Assembly (NCBI GenBank): GCA_032158295.1
Contig: CM063259.1
Span: 12,367,064-12,431,063, forward strand
Origin: Pycnopodia helianthoides
Taxonomy: Eukaryota; Echinodermata; Asteroidea; Forcipulatida; Asteriidae
Reading direction: 5' to 3'
DNA: 64,000 bases
In this document: positions 53,608-64,000 of the stretch, piece by piece
How positions within the stretch are numbered: the stretch's first letter is position 1
Layout of the letters: each line of letters starts with the position of its first letter
Program-made: the position numbers and the translations under genes
Notes under the pieces: generated by a model
What the model was told of the DNA's origin: nothing
What the model saw: only the letters and a program-made list of their open reading frames with translations
Databases searched by the model: none

Positions 53608-55690
53608 TTTGATTTTCAGACATTTTTGTGTTGGAAAAATATAAATGGAAGTTTAACAACTGGCTTGAGTAAAGTCATTAAAAATACACACGTTGGAATC
53701 TAGGAGTTCCTCAGGGGATGGTGTTTAGCACTATTTGTTGCTTTACTGCCAAGTTGGAACAGTGTTCCTCATTATTCTATACTTGGCCTTCTTCTGGTAG
53801 TTCAGAGCACAATTTGGCTTGCATTTTTATCACAAGCAAAGTGATAGTGTTCCGGGTGGTGTTATTTCTTTAACAGCAAATGTACAATTGGTAACACTGA
53901 CATATGAAGTTCCGCAGGGGTCTACGCTTGGCCCCTTTGACATACGTGCCTCCTTTGGCCTACTTTTTGTTTGGACTACTCTGCTGTACCAATAATTCGC
54001 GAGTTGAATTTTTGAACAGTGTCCGAATTCGTGTGACAAGTGACCACTCAAATTGGATTCCCCACACTAAAGACAGTGTAGTGAGGTTTGGGTGGTACCA
54101 TTGTGCCACATTCAGCATTGTGTATGGGCGTGTCGGTCTCTAGTCTGGGGAACTCGAAGTGAGGCGGTCACTTCTGCCTAACTAAGCAGGTCATGGTACC
54201 AGACATTATTCAAACCTTACTCGCAAATGGCCGATTGTTAATTAAGTGACCTGATTTTTATCCAGTCCACTCTCTGTTTGGCCTCAGTGAGCTGTTTGAA
54301 AAAAAAATGGCTGCTTCATGGTATTGGTACGTTCTGCCAACAAAATAGCATGAAAATGTGCCACCTTCGAAAACAAACAAAGGGGAAAAAAGACAGAGAC
54401 ATATCATTACAAGGTTTTGAAATGCAAATAAAACTTCTGTGGGGACTTTTAGGTTGAGGATTTGTTCTTACCACAAATCAAATTATAGAGACATTCAGCG
54501 GAAAAGCAGAGATAAACCAATCCTCCATAAAATAACGACAACCGTGTCAAAAACAAAAGCAGCAGATTGTCTCGACATCTTTTCAAAACATGATTGGTTC
54601 AGACCGACTTTGTTAAACAATTGAGCACTCTCCCCTAACAAGTGGTCCACAAGCCAGGTGCCAGTTAAAACACCTGAGGACCAGTGACAATTCTCTGCAA
54701 GTGGTTTGGCTGACTAGTTCAGCGTCGAAAATAGCCCTTTTTTATTTTGAAGTATGGACCTGTGAGAAAGCTTGGCGACTAGTAAAACGACAAGCTAATT
54801 GGTCCTGCAAGCTAGTCACTGTAAAAGTTAAGGGCAAAACCTGACATTCACTTAGGTCTTTGAAAAAAGCAAACATATCTCAGTCGATGAAATTCACAAA
54901 ATAAAAAATTAAAAGAGTTTTACAAACATATACAAACTGGGCTTCAACTTAGTGTCTTCACAAACAGTACATAGGTGCAGGCCGACATGTGTGGACAATC
55001 AAGTTCGACAAAACTTTTACAACTTTTTGTTTATCTTTTTTTAACAAAAGAAAATGCATTAACTTCCTGTGAGTGTGAATTACAGGAAAGACCTACACCA
55101 TGACGAAATCATCTGTCTTCTTTCATATATATCACACACACAGATCCTTGTCATTTGATTGGTGGAACATGTGTCACAATGTTATCCATTGTTCTAACCA
55201 TGTATTTACACTGTTTAATATTTGGACAGGCGCCTGTCCAATATGGATAATTATTTAATTATTGGACGCTTCCCAGCATCGTTTCCAAAATAAACGTTCC
55301 CTGCCAGTTTGTCCAAACGAGGCAAGGACCTGTCAGGGCAACAAGGTTGGTGTCTACATGGTGTCATCCACATCGTTTAGAATGGCTTTTTTTAAAAGGA
55401 ATTTTCAAGAGTTTCCATGTCTATTTTGTGTTCTTTGTCCAAAAAAAATTCAAATGACAATGATCTTTGTGTGAGTTATATAAAACAAATATTGAATGCA
55501 TTTCATTTGTGCATTGTCACTCTGACCATGCACTCAGGTGCATCCCATATTCATATAAACAACTGAAACACAATGAAAATCAAACCAACAGCAGTGAACA
55601 TTTTTTCTTCTTCTCAGTTCGAAGAGCCTCTGTTATTTCAACTTTCCGTTAGTTTTTATCCATTCATGTGATTTCCATTTAAGGGTGTCT
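53608..55690. other. Intergenic sequence, no gene seen
   Basis: No supported exon or clear repeat was found. It could be part of a long 3' UTR of the - strand gene near 60 kb, but nothing in the sequence proves that. Confidence 0.35.
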
Positions 55691-55696
55691 TAACCC

Positions 55697-56370
55697 TGGG
55701 CCCAATTCCATAGAGCTGCTTACACACAAAACATAACAAAGCACAACAAATTACAGTCAACCCTTGTTATAAAAAAACACTGTGATAAAGAAAGGCTGCT
55801 TATAAAGAGTACATTCTGAAGTCCTGAATCTCATTTCTGCTTTGTGTTTCTTTGTTTTGCTGTCCTAGTATAACAGCGGTTCCTGTTATAAAGAGGTAAC
55901 TCTTATAACAGCGTTTCCTGTTACAAAGAGGTAACTCTTATAACAGTGTTTCCTGTTACAAAGAGGTAACTCTTATAACAGTGTTTCCTGTTACAAAGAG
56001 GTAACTCTTATAACAGCGTTTCCTGTTACAAAGAGGTAACTCTTATAACAGTGTTTCCTGTTATAAAGAGGTAACTCTTATAACAGTGTTTCCTGTTATA
56101 AAGAGGTAACTCTTATAACAGCGTTTCCTGTTACAAAGAGGTAACTCTTATAACAGCATTTCCTGTTATAAAGATGTAATTTGGCCTGTCCTGGCTATCT
56201 TGTCATAACGAGAGTCAACTGTATCGTACCCAACAGAATGAAGTTATCAGCCACAAAACACCATGTCACATGCAGTACCATCCGGACTGGCAATCTGCCC
56301 ATTTCCACTCAGCAGCACCATTTGTTAAGCAACTTTTGTTTGCTGACGCAGAGCTACGAAATTGGGCCTT
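55697..56370. mobile_element. 'Cccaatttcatagagctgc' MITE split by a nested element
   Basis: The left half (55697-55753) and right half (56222-56366) belong to one copy; the Tigger-like element sits between them. Confidence 0.8.
55754..56221. mobile_element. Pogo/Tigger-like MITE with internal 35-bp repeat
   Basis: Ends cagtcaacccttgttataa / cataacgagagtcaactg and TA on both sides, as in Tc1/mariner-pogo elements. Between them is a 35-bp minisatellite (ataacagcgtttcctgttacaaagaggtaactctt) of about nine units at 55866-56180. Confidence 0.88.
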
Positions 56371-56585
56371 GGTCTTGTTCCCTGCTTGCCACACCAATAA
56401 CAGATACCGATTCTCCATAGACCAAACAGGGGTCTGACTACTTTCCCTTCCAACCTCTGTTTGGTTACACAGAGTGGAATAGAAGACAACAAGACCCCCC
56501 CCCCCCCCCGTGACCCCTCACTGTTATGTAACACTCTCCTTTCAAATACTTTGGTAACAAAACTGTTCTGAAAAAAACAACTAGG

Positions 56586-56900
56586 GACCAATTTCATAAA
56601 GCCTGCAAGCACAAAGACTTGCTAAGCACAGAAAAACCTTGCTTAGCAGAAACAGGTTACTGGCAAACACTCCATAAAATTTCCATTGATGCAACTGGTG
56701 CCCCACTCATTTTCGCTTAGCAAGGAAATTTGCAGTGTTTTCTGCTGAACAGCTTAAGCTGCTGAGAGCTGCTTAAGTACAACAATTAACAACGCACACA
56801 GCAATTTTGCTTACCAGAGTAAGGTTACCAGCCAAAACACCATATCATACTTTGCAACTGGTTTCCTGCCTATTGTTGCCCAATTGAAATTTGTTAAGCT
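56586..56900. mobile_element. Two decayed 'cccaatttcatagagctgc' MITEs
   Basis: Partial copies: accaatttcataaagcctgcaagcac at 56586 and gagctgcttaagtacaac at about 56766. Confidence 0.6.
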
Positions 56901-57182
56901 CGATGAAATGTTACCAGGATTTGACCAATTAAAAAAACGCAATAAATCCCCCCCCCCCCCCGACAGATTTTCAGTTTTTTTGTTTTTTACCATCTCCAAG
57001 AAGTTACACTTGTAAAGGTGTTTTTAACGAAAATGTACAACAAAAAATACACACTGTACAAATACACAGAAATATAAGGCAACATATGGTAGGTAAAGAT
57101 CAAGGTTGGGTCGGCCTGGCAAAGAGTGACCAACAACAGAGGGCGCTATATATTTAATGTAGAAGTGACTTTTTCATGGGAT

Positions 57183-57485
57183 TGTACCGCCGTGTCCGAA
57201 ATGGTGGCTGCAGCTGTTGCTAAATACCATGTCACACAGGGCAATTTTCTCCGGCAACTTGGAGGCAACCAACTGCACTGCATGCACAAGGAACACTTCA
57301 GGAGCACAAGAGACAATCTTCTTGCTTGTAAGTCACTATCCCCAAGAAAATAATGAGAAAACTGATGAATGAATGAATGAACTGGTTGCCTGTATTAAAT
57401 TGCCTCGTGTAACATTGCTATGGACCTCCTACTTCAACGGCGATCAATCCGTAGCAACTAATACAGAGACAGCCTAAGGCCCTAT
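57183..57485. mobile_element. 'Ggctacggctac' MITE interrupted
   Basis: The left end ccgtgtccgaaatggtggctgcagctgttgc and right end atccgtagcaactaatacagagacagcc are parted by about 200 bp. Part of the interruption resembles 62195-62235 (aaccaactgcacagcatgca). Confidence 0.5.
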
Positions 57486-57953
57486 CTGAGGGTGTCTTTG
57501 ATAAGCTTTCCCTGGTCAACCCAGGTCTGACCCCAGTGCATTTGAGTAGCTTTGAGGTCATTGTCGTGGCTCACACCCGAGTAAGACCAAAGTAAGCTGC
57601 CCTTAAAAACAGTGACTTTGTGAGAAATAAGCATTTTTTTCATTAGTAGACGCATACTTTTGTATCAGCGTGGGCTTGTAAAATTTAATTTGGCATTGCA
57701 GTTCTACCACCGAGTAATTATTTCATGATCACAAAAACTTTTGGACGTAATGTACACAATGAAAGTAGTTCCGGTCGGCTGTCCCAAAGATGCATTGGTA
57801 TGATTAGGGGAAGTTGGCAGCAGTTGGCTCTTACCCGGGGCCACCGGGATGAACACACATGGGTCGCCCTGGGAAAGCTTATCGAACGCACCCTGAATAA
57901 GTGTTAGCTGTGGCTACAGCTTTAATGCTATTTCTATCTTTCAGCATTACCGC

Positions 57954-58298
57954 TTAAAGGTATTGTACACTTTTGGTAACAGCTCAAAATCAGTGTCCAC
58001 ATTTTGTGTGATTCAACATATATGCATGAACAAACAAACCTGTGAAAGTTTGAGCTCAATTGGTCATCGAGGTCACGAGAAAATAGTGAAAAGAGATCTT
58101 ATGTGTTTTCTGTTTTTTCAAATTATCGCGCGCAATAATTACTATTGTTTTACTTGTTTCTCAGAAACATAGCATTTTAGGCAGAAATATTTTAAGGAAC
58201 CCTTTCTTCCATTACTTACTTTAAATCATGTAAGTTATGTGTGAATCTGTGAACATTAGTGTTTTTTCCATCTTACCAATAGTGTACAGGGCCTTTAA
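57954..58298. mobile_element. TTAA-bounded MITE, 'aggtattgtacac' ends
   Basis: TTAA at 57954 and 58295; ends aggtattgtacacttttggtaa / ttaccaatagtgtacagggcct. A decayed copy lies at 32600-32970. Confidence 0.82.
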
Positions 58299-58549
58299 GT
58301 CAATAGACCATGCAGGTCCTCGCGCGCATTCGAACATTTGGACCCGTTGAAGTGCACAAATTTCTCTCCTTCACGCGCTGAAGCAATGTACGTGGGAGAA
58401 GTGTTCCCCAGAATGTTTAATTACACGCGAGACTTGCATGGTCTACAACCACAGCCATCGCAGAAGTTGCGTACTTCAGACACGGCTTTGAAACTGCCCC
58501 CAGTTCGTACCCAGTACCAACTTGTCATCTGGCGGCCATCTTAGATGTT

Positions 58550-59890
58550 ACTCATGCAAAAAATCTACGGACTCTAAAACAAACAAAGAGAGACTCAAAC
58601 TCATGCCTTGATATTTATCCTGACAGAAGTAAAAACCAACCTTGCTTTTGCAATCAATGAAAAATAGAAGAACTCAAAACAAGCCTTGCTACTGACCCTG
58701 ATTTATCATTACAACCAATCAAATTGTCTGTTAGCAGAGATGCTATGGAAGGCAATTACAAATATTTGATAAAGCGCAACACAATTGGTCCATTTTTTCC
58801 CCTTGAAACCTTACAAATATTCAGAAGTGCTTTTTCTGGGAAGGGGGGGGGGGTTGCAAAGTTTTGCCTATGGAAAATATATACCCTTCAACTGGATTGG
58901 ATATTCAATTTTTTGGTCGAGCGAATTTGACTGAGTAGAAACAGGTGACCAACCAGAACAAAGCTTGTAATAAATGTACAAGCCTAGCAGCTTTGGGCCC
59001 TGCATGGTTGTTTTCTTAAAGGTAGCACAAATAGGGCAACATCTGCTTGGTTGTTGACACTTGCATTATTAGGGATCTTGCTCAGGGATATAAAATTCAT
59101 CGTTAAACTTGTTTTGTTCAGCTGACACCCCACGGCCATTTTTTCATTGAACCGTGAATTAACAATATTGGTTTGTCTTCAATTTTAAGGGGACAAAAAA
59201 TAATAATTAATTTTTCAGATAGGCACCTACAAGATTGGGTCATGATGAACTTTCTCATGGTAGGCTAAAAAAGATACAATTTTCAACGACCTTTTCTGTG
59301 ATAGGTTAAAAAAACAAAAAACAATGACAAGGTCAATGACCTTTCTCATGATAGGGTCACCATACCGACCTACGACCTTTACCGGTTACAAAAACAAACC
59401 CCCCTTGAATCAACAGCAGATGTCACAAACAACAAAAACTACAAAGGTGCACCCGCTCAATTTTGTCACATGCTGCCCTCAACGCCGACCGTAAAAGGCA
59501 GCAGAGATCATGTCACAAGTTTGCAGTAATAAAATCCCTGAGTCACCGTAGACGAGCTGACAAATCCTTTGACCTTTGACCCCCCTTCTGGTCCTCGATG
59601 GGTGGTCCACTACTGCCCCCTTGATGGTCAAACTATCGGGTCTGCTTTTTTTCCCTCACTTATGATGAGCTTTTTTGACTGATGCGAGGCATCCTTTTAT
59701 TTTACGTAGGGGGGGGGGGGCACTGTAACCAAGGAACACTTCAGCCGAGAGCCCCCATTTGCAAAACGACGAGCGTGATGTCACTGCGGTCATTCTCAGA
59801 AAAACACAGGCCGATCCACTCCTCCTTTCCCGGGGAGAGGAAGAGGGGATTTTCGACGGCAAAAAGGAGATGGTTTTAGCAGCTGCGGCA
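58550..59890. other. Intergenic or possible 3' UTR, no gene seen
   Basis: Contains G-runs at about 58842 and 59709, and gtcatgacctttctcatgat-like repeats at about 59240-59360. No coding signal was found. Confidence 0.35.
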
Positions 59891-59894
59891 AGTC

Positions 59895-60270
59895 AATGAT
59901 TTGGGTTTGGCGAGTCATCACCTATCCCCCTCTGGGACGACGAAGGATCTCCTACCTCCGTGACGTTGTCACTGCTGGAGGGTGCTGTAGTGGGCCGTCT
60001 TGCTCTGACTCATCTAGCCAGTAAGAAACCGTCGGCTTGCGACCCTTTCATCACTCCCCGACCCTTGGGTAGTACGGGGGTACGGATCCTCATCATACAC
60101 CTCACCGAACGGGTGGGGGGAAAGCTCCCTCACATCAATTGGCTCGCCTTTTGGGGGGGGATGGTGGGGTATGGTCCTTCCCACAGGGTGCTGTCCATTG
60201 CTTCCAACAAAATTTTTTTGTATCTTTTTTTTTTTTTTTTTTACACAATCCTGGTACAAAAAATTCCTTG
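59895..60270 (-). other. Possible terminal exon of the same - strand gene
   Basis: A GC-rich segment with protein-like frames on the - strand. One frame reads GEPIDVRELSPHPFGEVYDE and ends RRFLTG with a stop. An adjacent frame reads RPTTAPSSSDNVTEVG to DDSPNPNH and a stop. An acceptor-like ttcttactggctag lies between them, and a homopolymer of eight G bases is upstream. I cannot fix the frame or splice sites, and no direct join to 61355 in phase is found. Confidence 0.2.
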
Positions 60271-60693
60271 TGGGTTTCTGCAGTGGCTTGCATCATTTCC
60301 GCAGATCCAAAACACACACCTGAGGAACAACAACAACAAAAACATCAGGAAGGAAAAAAAAAGCAAGTTTCACTCACAGATCTTTATTTCATTGACCTAT
60401 TAATTCTGGTTGTGAAGCCAGGGATTCTCAGAAAAGCGAACTTAATCACTATACATCGCCTTCCCTAGGGGTGGAAGGTGAGGAAAGAAACCACTATGCC
60501 AACCCGATTTGATAAATACTATGACAGTGACTTCATTTGTATATTAGTTGTTGATACTAAACCTGTCTACAAAGAGAAAACTATAAAGAGGTGTTCATTT
60601 GTTCAAATGGTTTGGCTATATATACCCTTGCCCTTGATGCGTCATAAACACCGTATATTCAATGCCTCCCAAGCCCTGTGGAACTGGCCTCTC

Positions 60694-60800
60694 AGCACCA
60701 CCGGGCACGCTCTTATTACCATCGGGCACAATCTCATCACCACCGGGCACGCTCTTATTACCATCGGGCACAATCTCATCGCCACCGGGCGACACTCTGT
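60694..60800. repeat. 42-bp tandem repeat, about 2.5 units
   Basis: Unit caccgggcacgctcttattaccatcgggcacaatctcatcac. Confidence 0.8.
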
Positions 60801-60945
60801 TGTCTAGCGGCTAAAGCCGTGTTGTTGTTTTTTGGTTTTAAAATTTCTTTTTTTTTGGGGGGGGGGGGAAACTTAACGAGCAAATGGGTAACTTTACCAT
60901 TTTAAGTCCAGTGCGAACAGCCCAGAACAACTTTACCAAGGTAAC

Positions 60946-61212
60946 TTAACCCTCTTGCTGTCTGACCATTCAATACCATTCACTGTGGTTTTGAATGATA
61001 GCTAAACTATGCCAGCTCACTGTGGTTTCGAATGATAGATAAACTATGCCAGCCTGCAATATGATACCATGAGGGAATGCATGTACACGGTACACAGTTA
61101 GTTCTGTGCACAGGTTGTGCCACCGTACACAACCTTGGCAGTCGAATGGTTTCAAATGGTTGGTCAACTCACTGGAAAATGTTGCCAAGAGTCAGTGAGA
61201 GTAGGAGGGTTA
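60946..61212. mobile_element. 'Aaccctcctactgtc' MITE
   Basis: Left end taaccctcttgctgtctgac, an internal duplication of cactgtggttttgaatgatagctaaactatgccagc, and right end gagtaggagggttaa. Confidence 0.8.
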
Positions 61213-61327
61213 ATAAACCGGGTCAGATTGGTAAGTTTAACCCGCCAACCTTTTCGTCAAAATAACTGAGCAAAGAAATGTCCAGAGCGGACGCACTGTC
61301 CCGGTAAAGCCAGCCAGTAAATTATCA

Positions 61328-61492
<165 letters not shown>

Positions 61493-61556
61493 TTAATTCT
61501 CAACGCTCGCAACGTTTTTCTCCTGTATGGACCTTGGACTTGGGACACTTCTCCAG

Positions 61557-61673
61557 CCGCTAGGTGGCAGCAGACTTACCATGCAATTCCATTGTTTTGG
61601 AAAAAACGTCCACATGCTCAAAACTACATAAATAGTGGAAATTTACCCGGTATGTCTGCTGCCACCTAGTGTT
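61557..61673. mobile_element. Small MITE, 'ctaggtggcagcagac' ends
   Basis: About 115 bp with ends gctaggtggcagcagacttacc / ggtatgtctgctgccacctagtg. A relic of its right end lies at about 1715-1750. Confidence 0.75.
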
Positions 61674-61724
61674 CCAAAGTCTCCCACTGCAGCAATATTT
61701 TACAGGCAAACAGGAGGCTAGGCA

Positions 61725-61862
61725 AGATCCGAATCGACAGCTACAGCTACGGCTACGACTGTTGCTAAGGGTGTTGCAAAGGACCTACTATACTTCAACG
61801 CATAATGACGGGGAAACCTAGCCGTAGCCGTAGCTGTAGCCGCCAACTCGGACATGGCCATA
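61725..61862. mobile_element. 'Ggctacggctac' palindromic MITE
   Basis: Left arm gatccgaatcgacagctacagctacggctac; right arm tagccgtagccgtagctgtagccgccaactcggacatggcc. Confidence 0.8.
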
Positions 61863-62084
61863 GACTGGTCGCCTATCTTAAGGCACTGGTTTCATTGACA
61901 AATACATGCAATGAAGCATAACTACCAGACTGGTAGTGAAACTGCACGCACAAAATTTACACACACACACTGGACAATAGACTTTACAGAACAATGGACC
62001 CCACAAGGAAAAGTTCTTTAGAAAAGAGACAATAACTTGAACAATGCAGGACCCAATAAAGCTGATCCATAAGGATGTGAATGT

Positions 62085-62180
62085 TTTGGCATGCAAGGTC
62101 AAAGGTACATCTGGCAGGCAACCAGCAGGTTCTAAAGGCTGGTGTCTGTCATTATTCACACGCCTTGAAGTGTGAGGTTA
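62085..62180. repeat. Dispersed repeat shared with 52660-52760
   Basis: Both have tggcatgc.gggtcaaaggtacatctggcagg and tggcattattcac. A weaker match lies at 23750-23815. Confidence 0.6.
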
Positions 62181-62311
62181 GATGTTCAGGCCACTAAGAG
62201 GAAACCAACTGCACAGCATGCAAAAGAAGCACTACAGTTCCCAAGCATAATTCATGAACATTCATACAGGATTTTGTTTTTCTTGGAGATTGCCTGTGAC
62301 TGATGCCCGTA

Positions 62312-62480
62312 AACTACCAGAATTTTACCTTTAAGCGGGCAAGGACATTTTCTTTTTGCAAATGGCACTTTCACTGGAAAATCTTGAAAGTCTACAGGAA
62401 ACTTTTAAAGATGCACCGCGGCCAAGACAACAGAGGCCACGGTCTTCACGGCATCCGTGTATTTCCAGGCCTGTAGTATT
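62312..62480. mobile_element. MITE, same family as 18270-18437
   Basis: It shares the aagcgggcaaggacattttctttttgcaaatggcac and gaggccacggtcttcacggcatccgtgtatttccaggcctg segments. Confidence 0.6.
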
Positions 62481-62763
62481 TGCCTGATGTGACATGGCCC
62501 TTAAACCACCAAAGAGGCTGAAACAAATTGAGTTAACCAATCAAATGAAGTCTCCATCTTCCCTTGGTGCAGACCTATCATGTGACCTTGTATCATGTGA
62601 TTTTAACTCATGACATCATAAAATTACATCACACGTCGTAAAGAGGAATTTAAGATTTGTTCTTTGTCTTTCCTCCGTTGCTCATCAATCACTCCAGTCA
62701 CCTCAGCCTAAGATTATTAATCTTCCTGTAACCAGAGGTCACTGTAACCACTGAAACATTCCA

Positions 62764-62922
62764 GGGTCGATTTCACAAAACTCTTCCTAACTTAGACTAG
62801 TCCTAGGCAATGCTAAGAGATAGGACTAGTCCTAAGTACTGGTTCTAACTTAGGACTAGTCCTATCTCTTAGCATTGCCTAGGACTAGTCCTAAGTTAGG
62901 AAGAGTTTTGTGAAATCGACCC
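62764..62922. mobile_element. Near-perfect 159-bp hairpin element
   Basis: The arms gggtcgatttcacaaaactc... and ...gagttttgtgaaatcgaccc are inverted over about 70 bases with one single-base difference, leaving a loop of about 15 bases. The arms themselves contain repeated gactagtcct. Confidence 0.9.
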
Positions 62923-62944
62923 AGGTAGCTTCAAAAACCATTCT

Positions 62945-63138
62945 AGGTCCAATCTCACAGACCTGCTTAAAGCATAAAAAGTAGCTAAGCACAACCAAAT
63001 TATGCTTACCAGAATAAGGTTACCAGCCAAACTACCATGTCACGTGTGCAATTTGTGACTGGTATCCTGCTCATTTCTGCTTAGCAGACAATCGTTAAGC
63101 AATACTATCTGCTTAAAGCAGCTCTATGAAATTGGGCC
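62945..63138. mobile_element. 'Cccaatttcatagagctgc' MITE
   Basis: Ends ggtccaatctcacagacctgcttaaagc / gcttaaagcagctctatgaaattgggcc around the gtaaggttaccagcc-type core. Confidence 0.85.
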
Positions 63139-63470
63139 AAGGTGTCTCTTGGGGAGTACCTGGAGCTCCTTTCTTGACCCCTGCCCAGCTGTCTCTCAAA
63201 CAGCCAGGTGTACACCTTGGGTCCTAACGCTTCTTTGAGTGAAAATCTTAAGAAAATGATGAAGTGTGGATTTATGAGTCAAGCTCTCCCTGGCTGCAGA
63301 TCAATCACCACGTTGAATCAAGTAATAGAAAGTCTGACTGAGTCATAAAATTTCCTTCAGATACGACCACAAAACAAAGAAGAAAAAAAAAAACTCAAAA
63401 TAATTGGTGTCAGCTTGATTGATGATGACTACAACAGCACACTTGCCGAAACTTTGAGCAAAGCTAACCA

Positions 63471-63712
63471 GGGCCCAATTTCATAGAGCTGCTAAGCACA
63501 AAAATGTGCTTAGCATGAAATTTCTTCCTTGATAAAAACAGGATTACCAACCAAATTTCCACGTGATTTTTAGGATAAGCAAACAACAGCTGAATACGAG
63601 TAACAAGCAAAAAGCAACACATGGAAATTTGGTTGGTAATCCTGTTTTTATCAAGGAAGAAATTTCATGCTAAGCAAATTGTTGTGCTTAGCAGCTCTAT
63701 GAAATTGGGCCC
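63471..63712. mobile_element. Long-armed foldback MITE
   Basis: The two arms, about 95 bases each, match at all but a few positions (gggcccaatttcatagagct ... accaaccaaatttccac and its reverse), with a loop of about 50 bases. Confidence 0.88.
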
Positions 63713-63850
63713 TGGTCTTTTCAGAGTCAACACCTCTCCTCACGACATTTCTTACAATTGGTGTAAAGCTTTGACTATGTAAAGCTTGGCTACAATTTTT
63801 GATCAGTGTGTTCTCTGTTAACAATGGTGTGTGGGCAAAATGACGGTTAA

Positions 63851-63970
63851 ACCAGTCACAGTCTTCGTTCCTCTGGGGTGAATCTACTGGCTGCTCAGGG
63901 AACAAGGTTGTCTTTTGGTGACCTCTCTTTGACAGCTGCCGCGCCGTACTTGTGGAATCAATTGAATTGA
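63851..63970 (+). pseudogene. LINE reverse-transcriptase ORF, C-terminal relic
   Basis: The + frame reads LRSSGVNLLAAQGT then FGDLSLTAAAPYLWNQLN and a stop. This matches the C-terminal signature of many non-LTR retrotransposon ORF2 proteins (LRSS...LL.P.T......GDRSF..AAP.LWNSLP). A stop just upstream and one right after the LWN motif show it is dead. The clade cannot be told from this piece. Confidence 0.65.
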
Positions 63971-64000
63971 CAGTCAAGATTCGGTCAACACCAACTTTAA

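Noticed and set aside
55866..56180. Regular 35-bp repeats resembling a CRISPR array
   Set aside because: No unique spacers: the whole unit is repeated, and it lies inside a Tigger-like element in animal DNA.
63651..63977. 108-codon - strand ORF at the right edge
   Set aside because: Antisense to a LINE C-terminal relic and running into a MITE; the + strand reading carries the recognisable GD..L.AAAPYLWN motif.

Overview
The window is animal genomic DNA. The genes are split by GT-AG introns, there is no operon structure, and most of the sequence is intron or intergenic DNA full of short DNA transposons, tRNA-derived SINEs and tandem repeats. The three recognisable proteins are standard metazoan ones. 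The protein divergence and the style of the repeats suggest a marine deuterostome, most likely an echinoderm and perhaps a sea star; that is inference from memory of similar repeats, not a search.

Genes. (1) The 3' part of an ANKMY1-like gene on the + strand (ankyrin repeats plus a MYND zinc finger): 15 coding exons at 755-17891, all joining in phase, giving 984 residues and a stop. The 5' exons, where the family has MORN repeats, lie left of the window. (2) A complete CRYZ (zeta-crystallin / NADPH:quinone reductase) gene on the - strand: 8 exons from ATG at 33285 to the stop at 22514, 332 residues. It converges on ANKMY1, and its 3' end abuts a 126-bp satellite. (3) A complete RNF7/RBX2 (RING-H2 subunit of cullin-RING ligases) gene on the + strand: 3 exons at 44007-47270, 120 residues. 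(4) A probable exon of an unidentified - strand gene at 61355-61456, with an uncertain possible terminal exon near 60 kb. The three identified genes have no obvious functional link.

Layout. 1-18.7 kb is ANKMY1 with repeat-filled introns. 18.8-22.5 kb holds three elements in a row, each bounded by TTAA, and then the satellite. 22.5-33.3 kb is CRYZ, with a roughly 950-bp C-rich/G-rich minisatellite beside the 5' splice site of exon 3. 33.3-43.6 kb is an intergenic transposon graveyard with two near-identical copies of a roughly 685-bp element (a third is in an ANKMY1 intron), a large inverted MITE pair, a 1-kb foldback element and an array of the palindrome CATGGTTTATAAACCATG. 43.7-48.1 kb is RNF7 with a CRE-like promoter. 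48.1-64 kb is mostly repeats, including a nested pogo/Tigger-like MITE, long hairpins and the C-terminal relic of a LINE.

No CRISPR array, bacterial feature, rRNA or intact free-standing tRNA gene is seen. The most unusual items are the trimeric higher-order satellite that has copied the end of the CRYZ gene, the hAT-like MITE family with exact 8-bp target duplications, chains of TTAA-bounded MITEs sharing single target sites, and the palindromic arrays.
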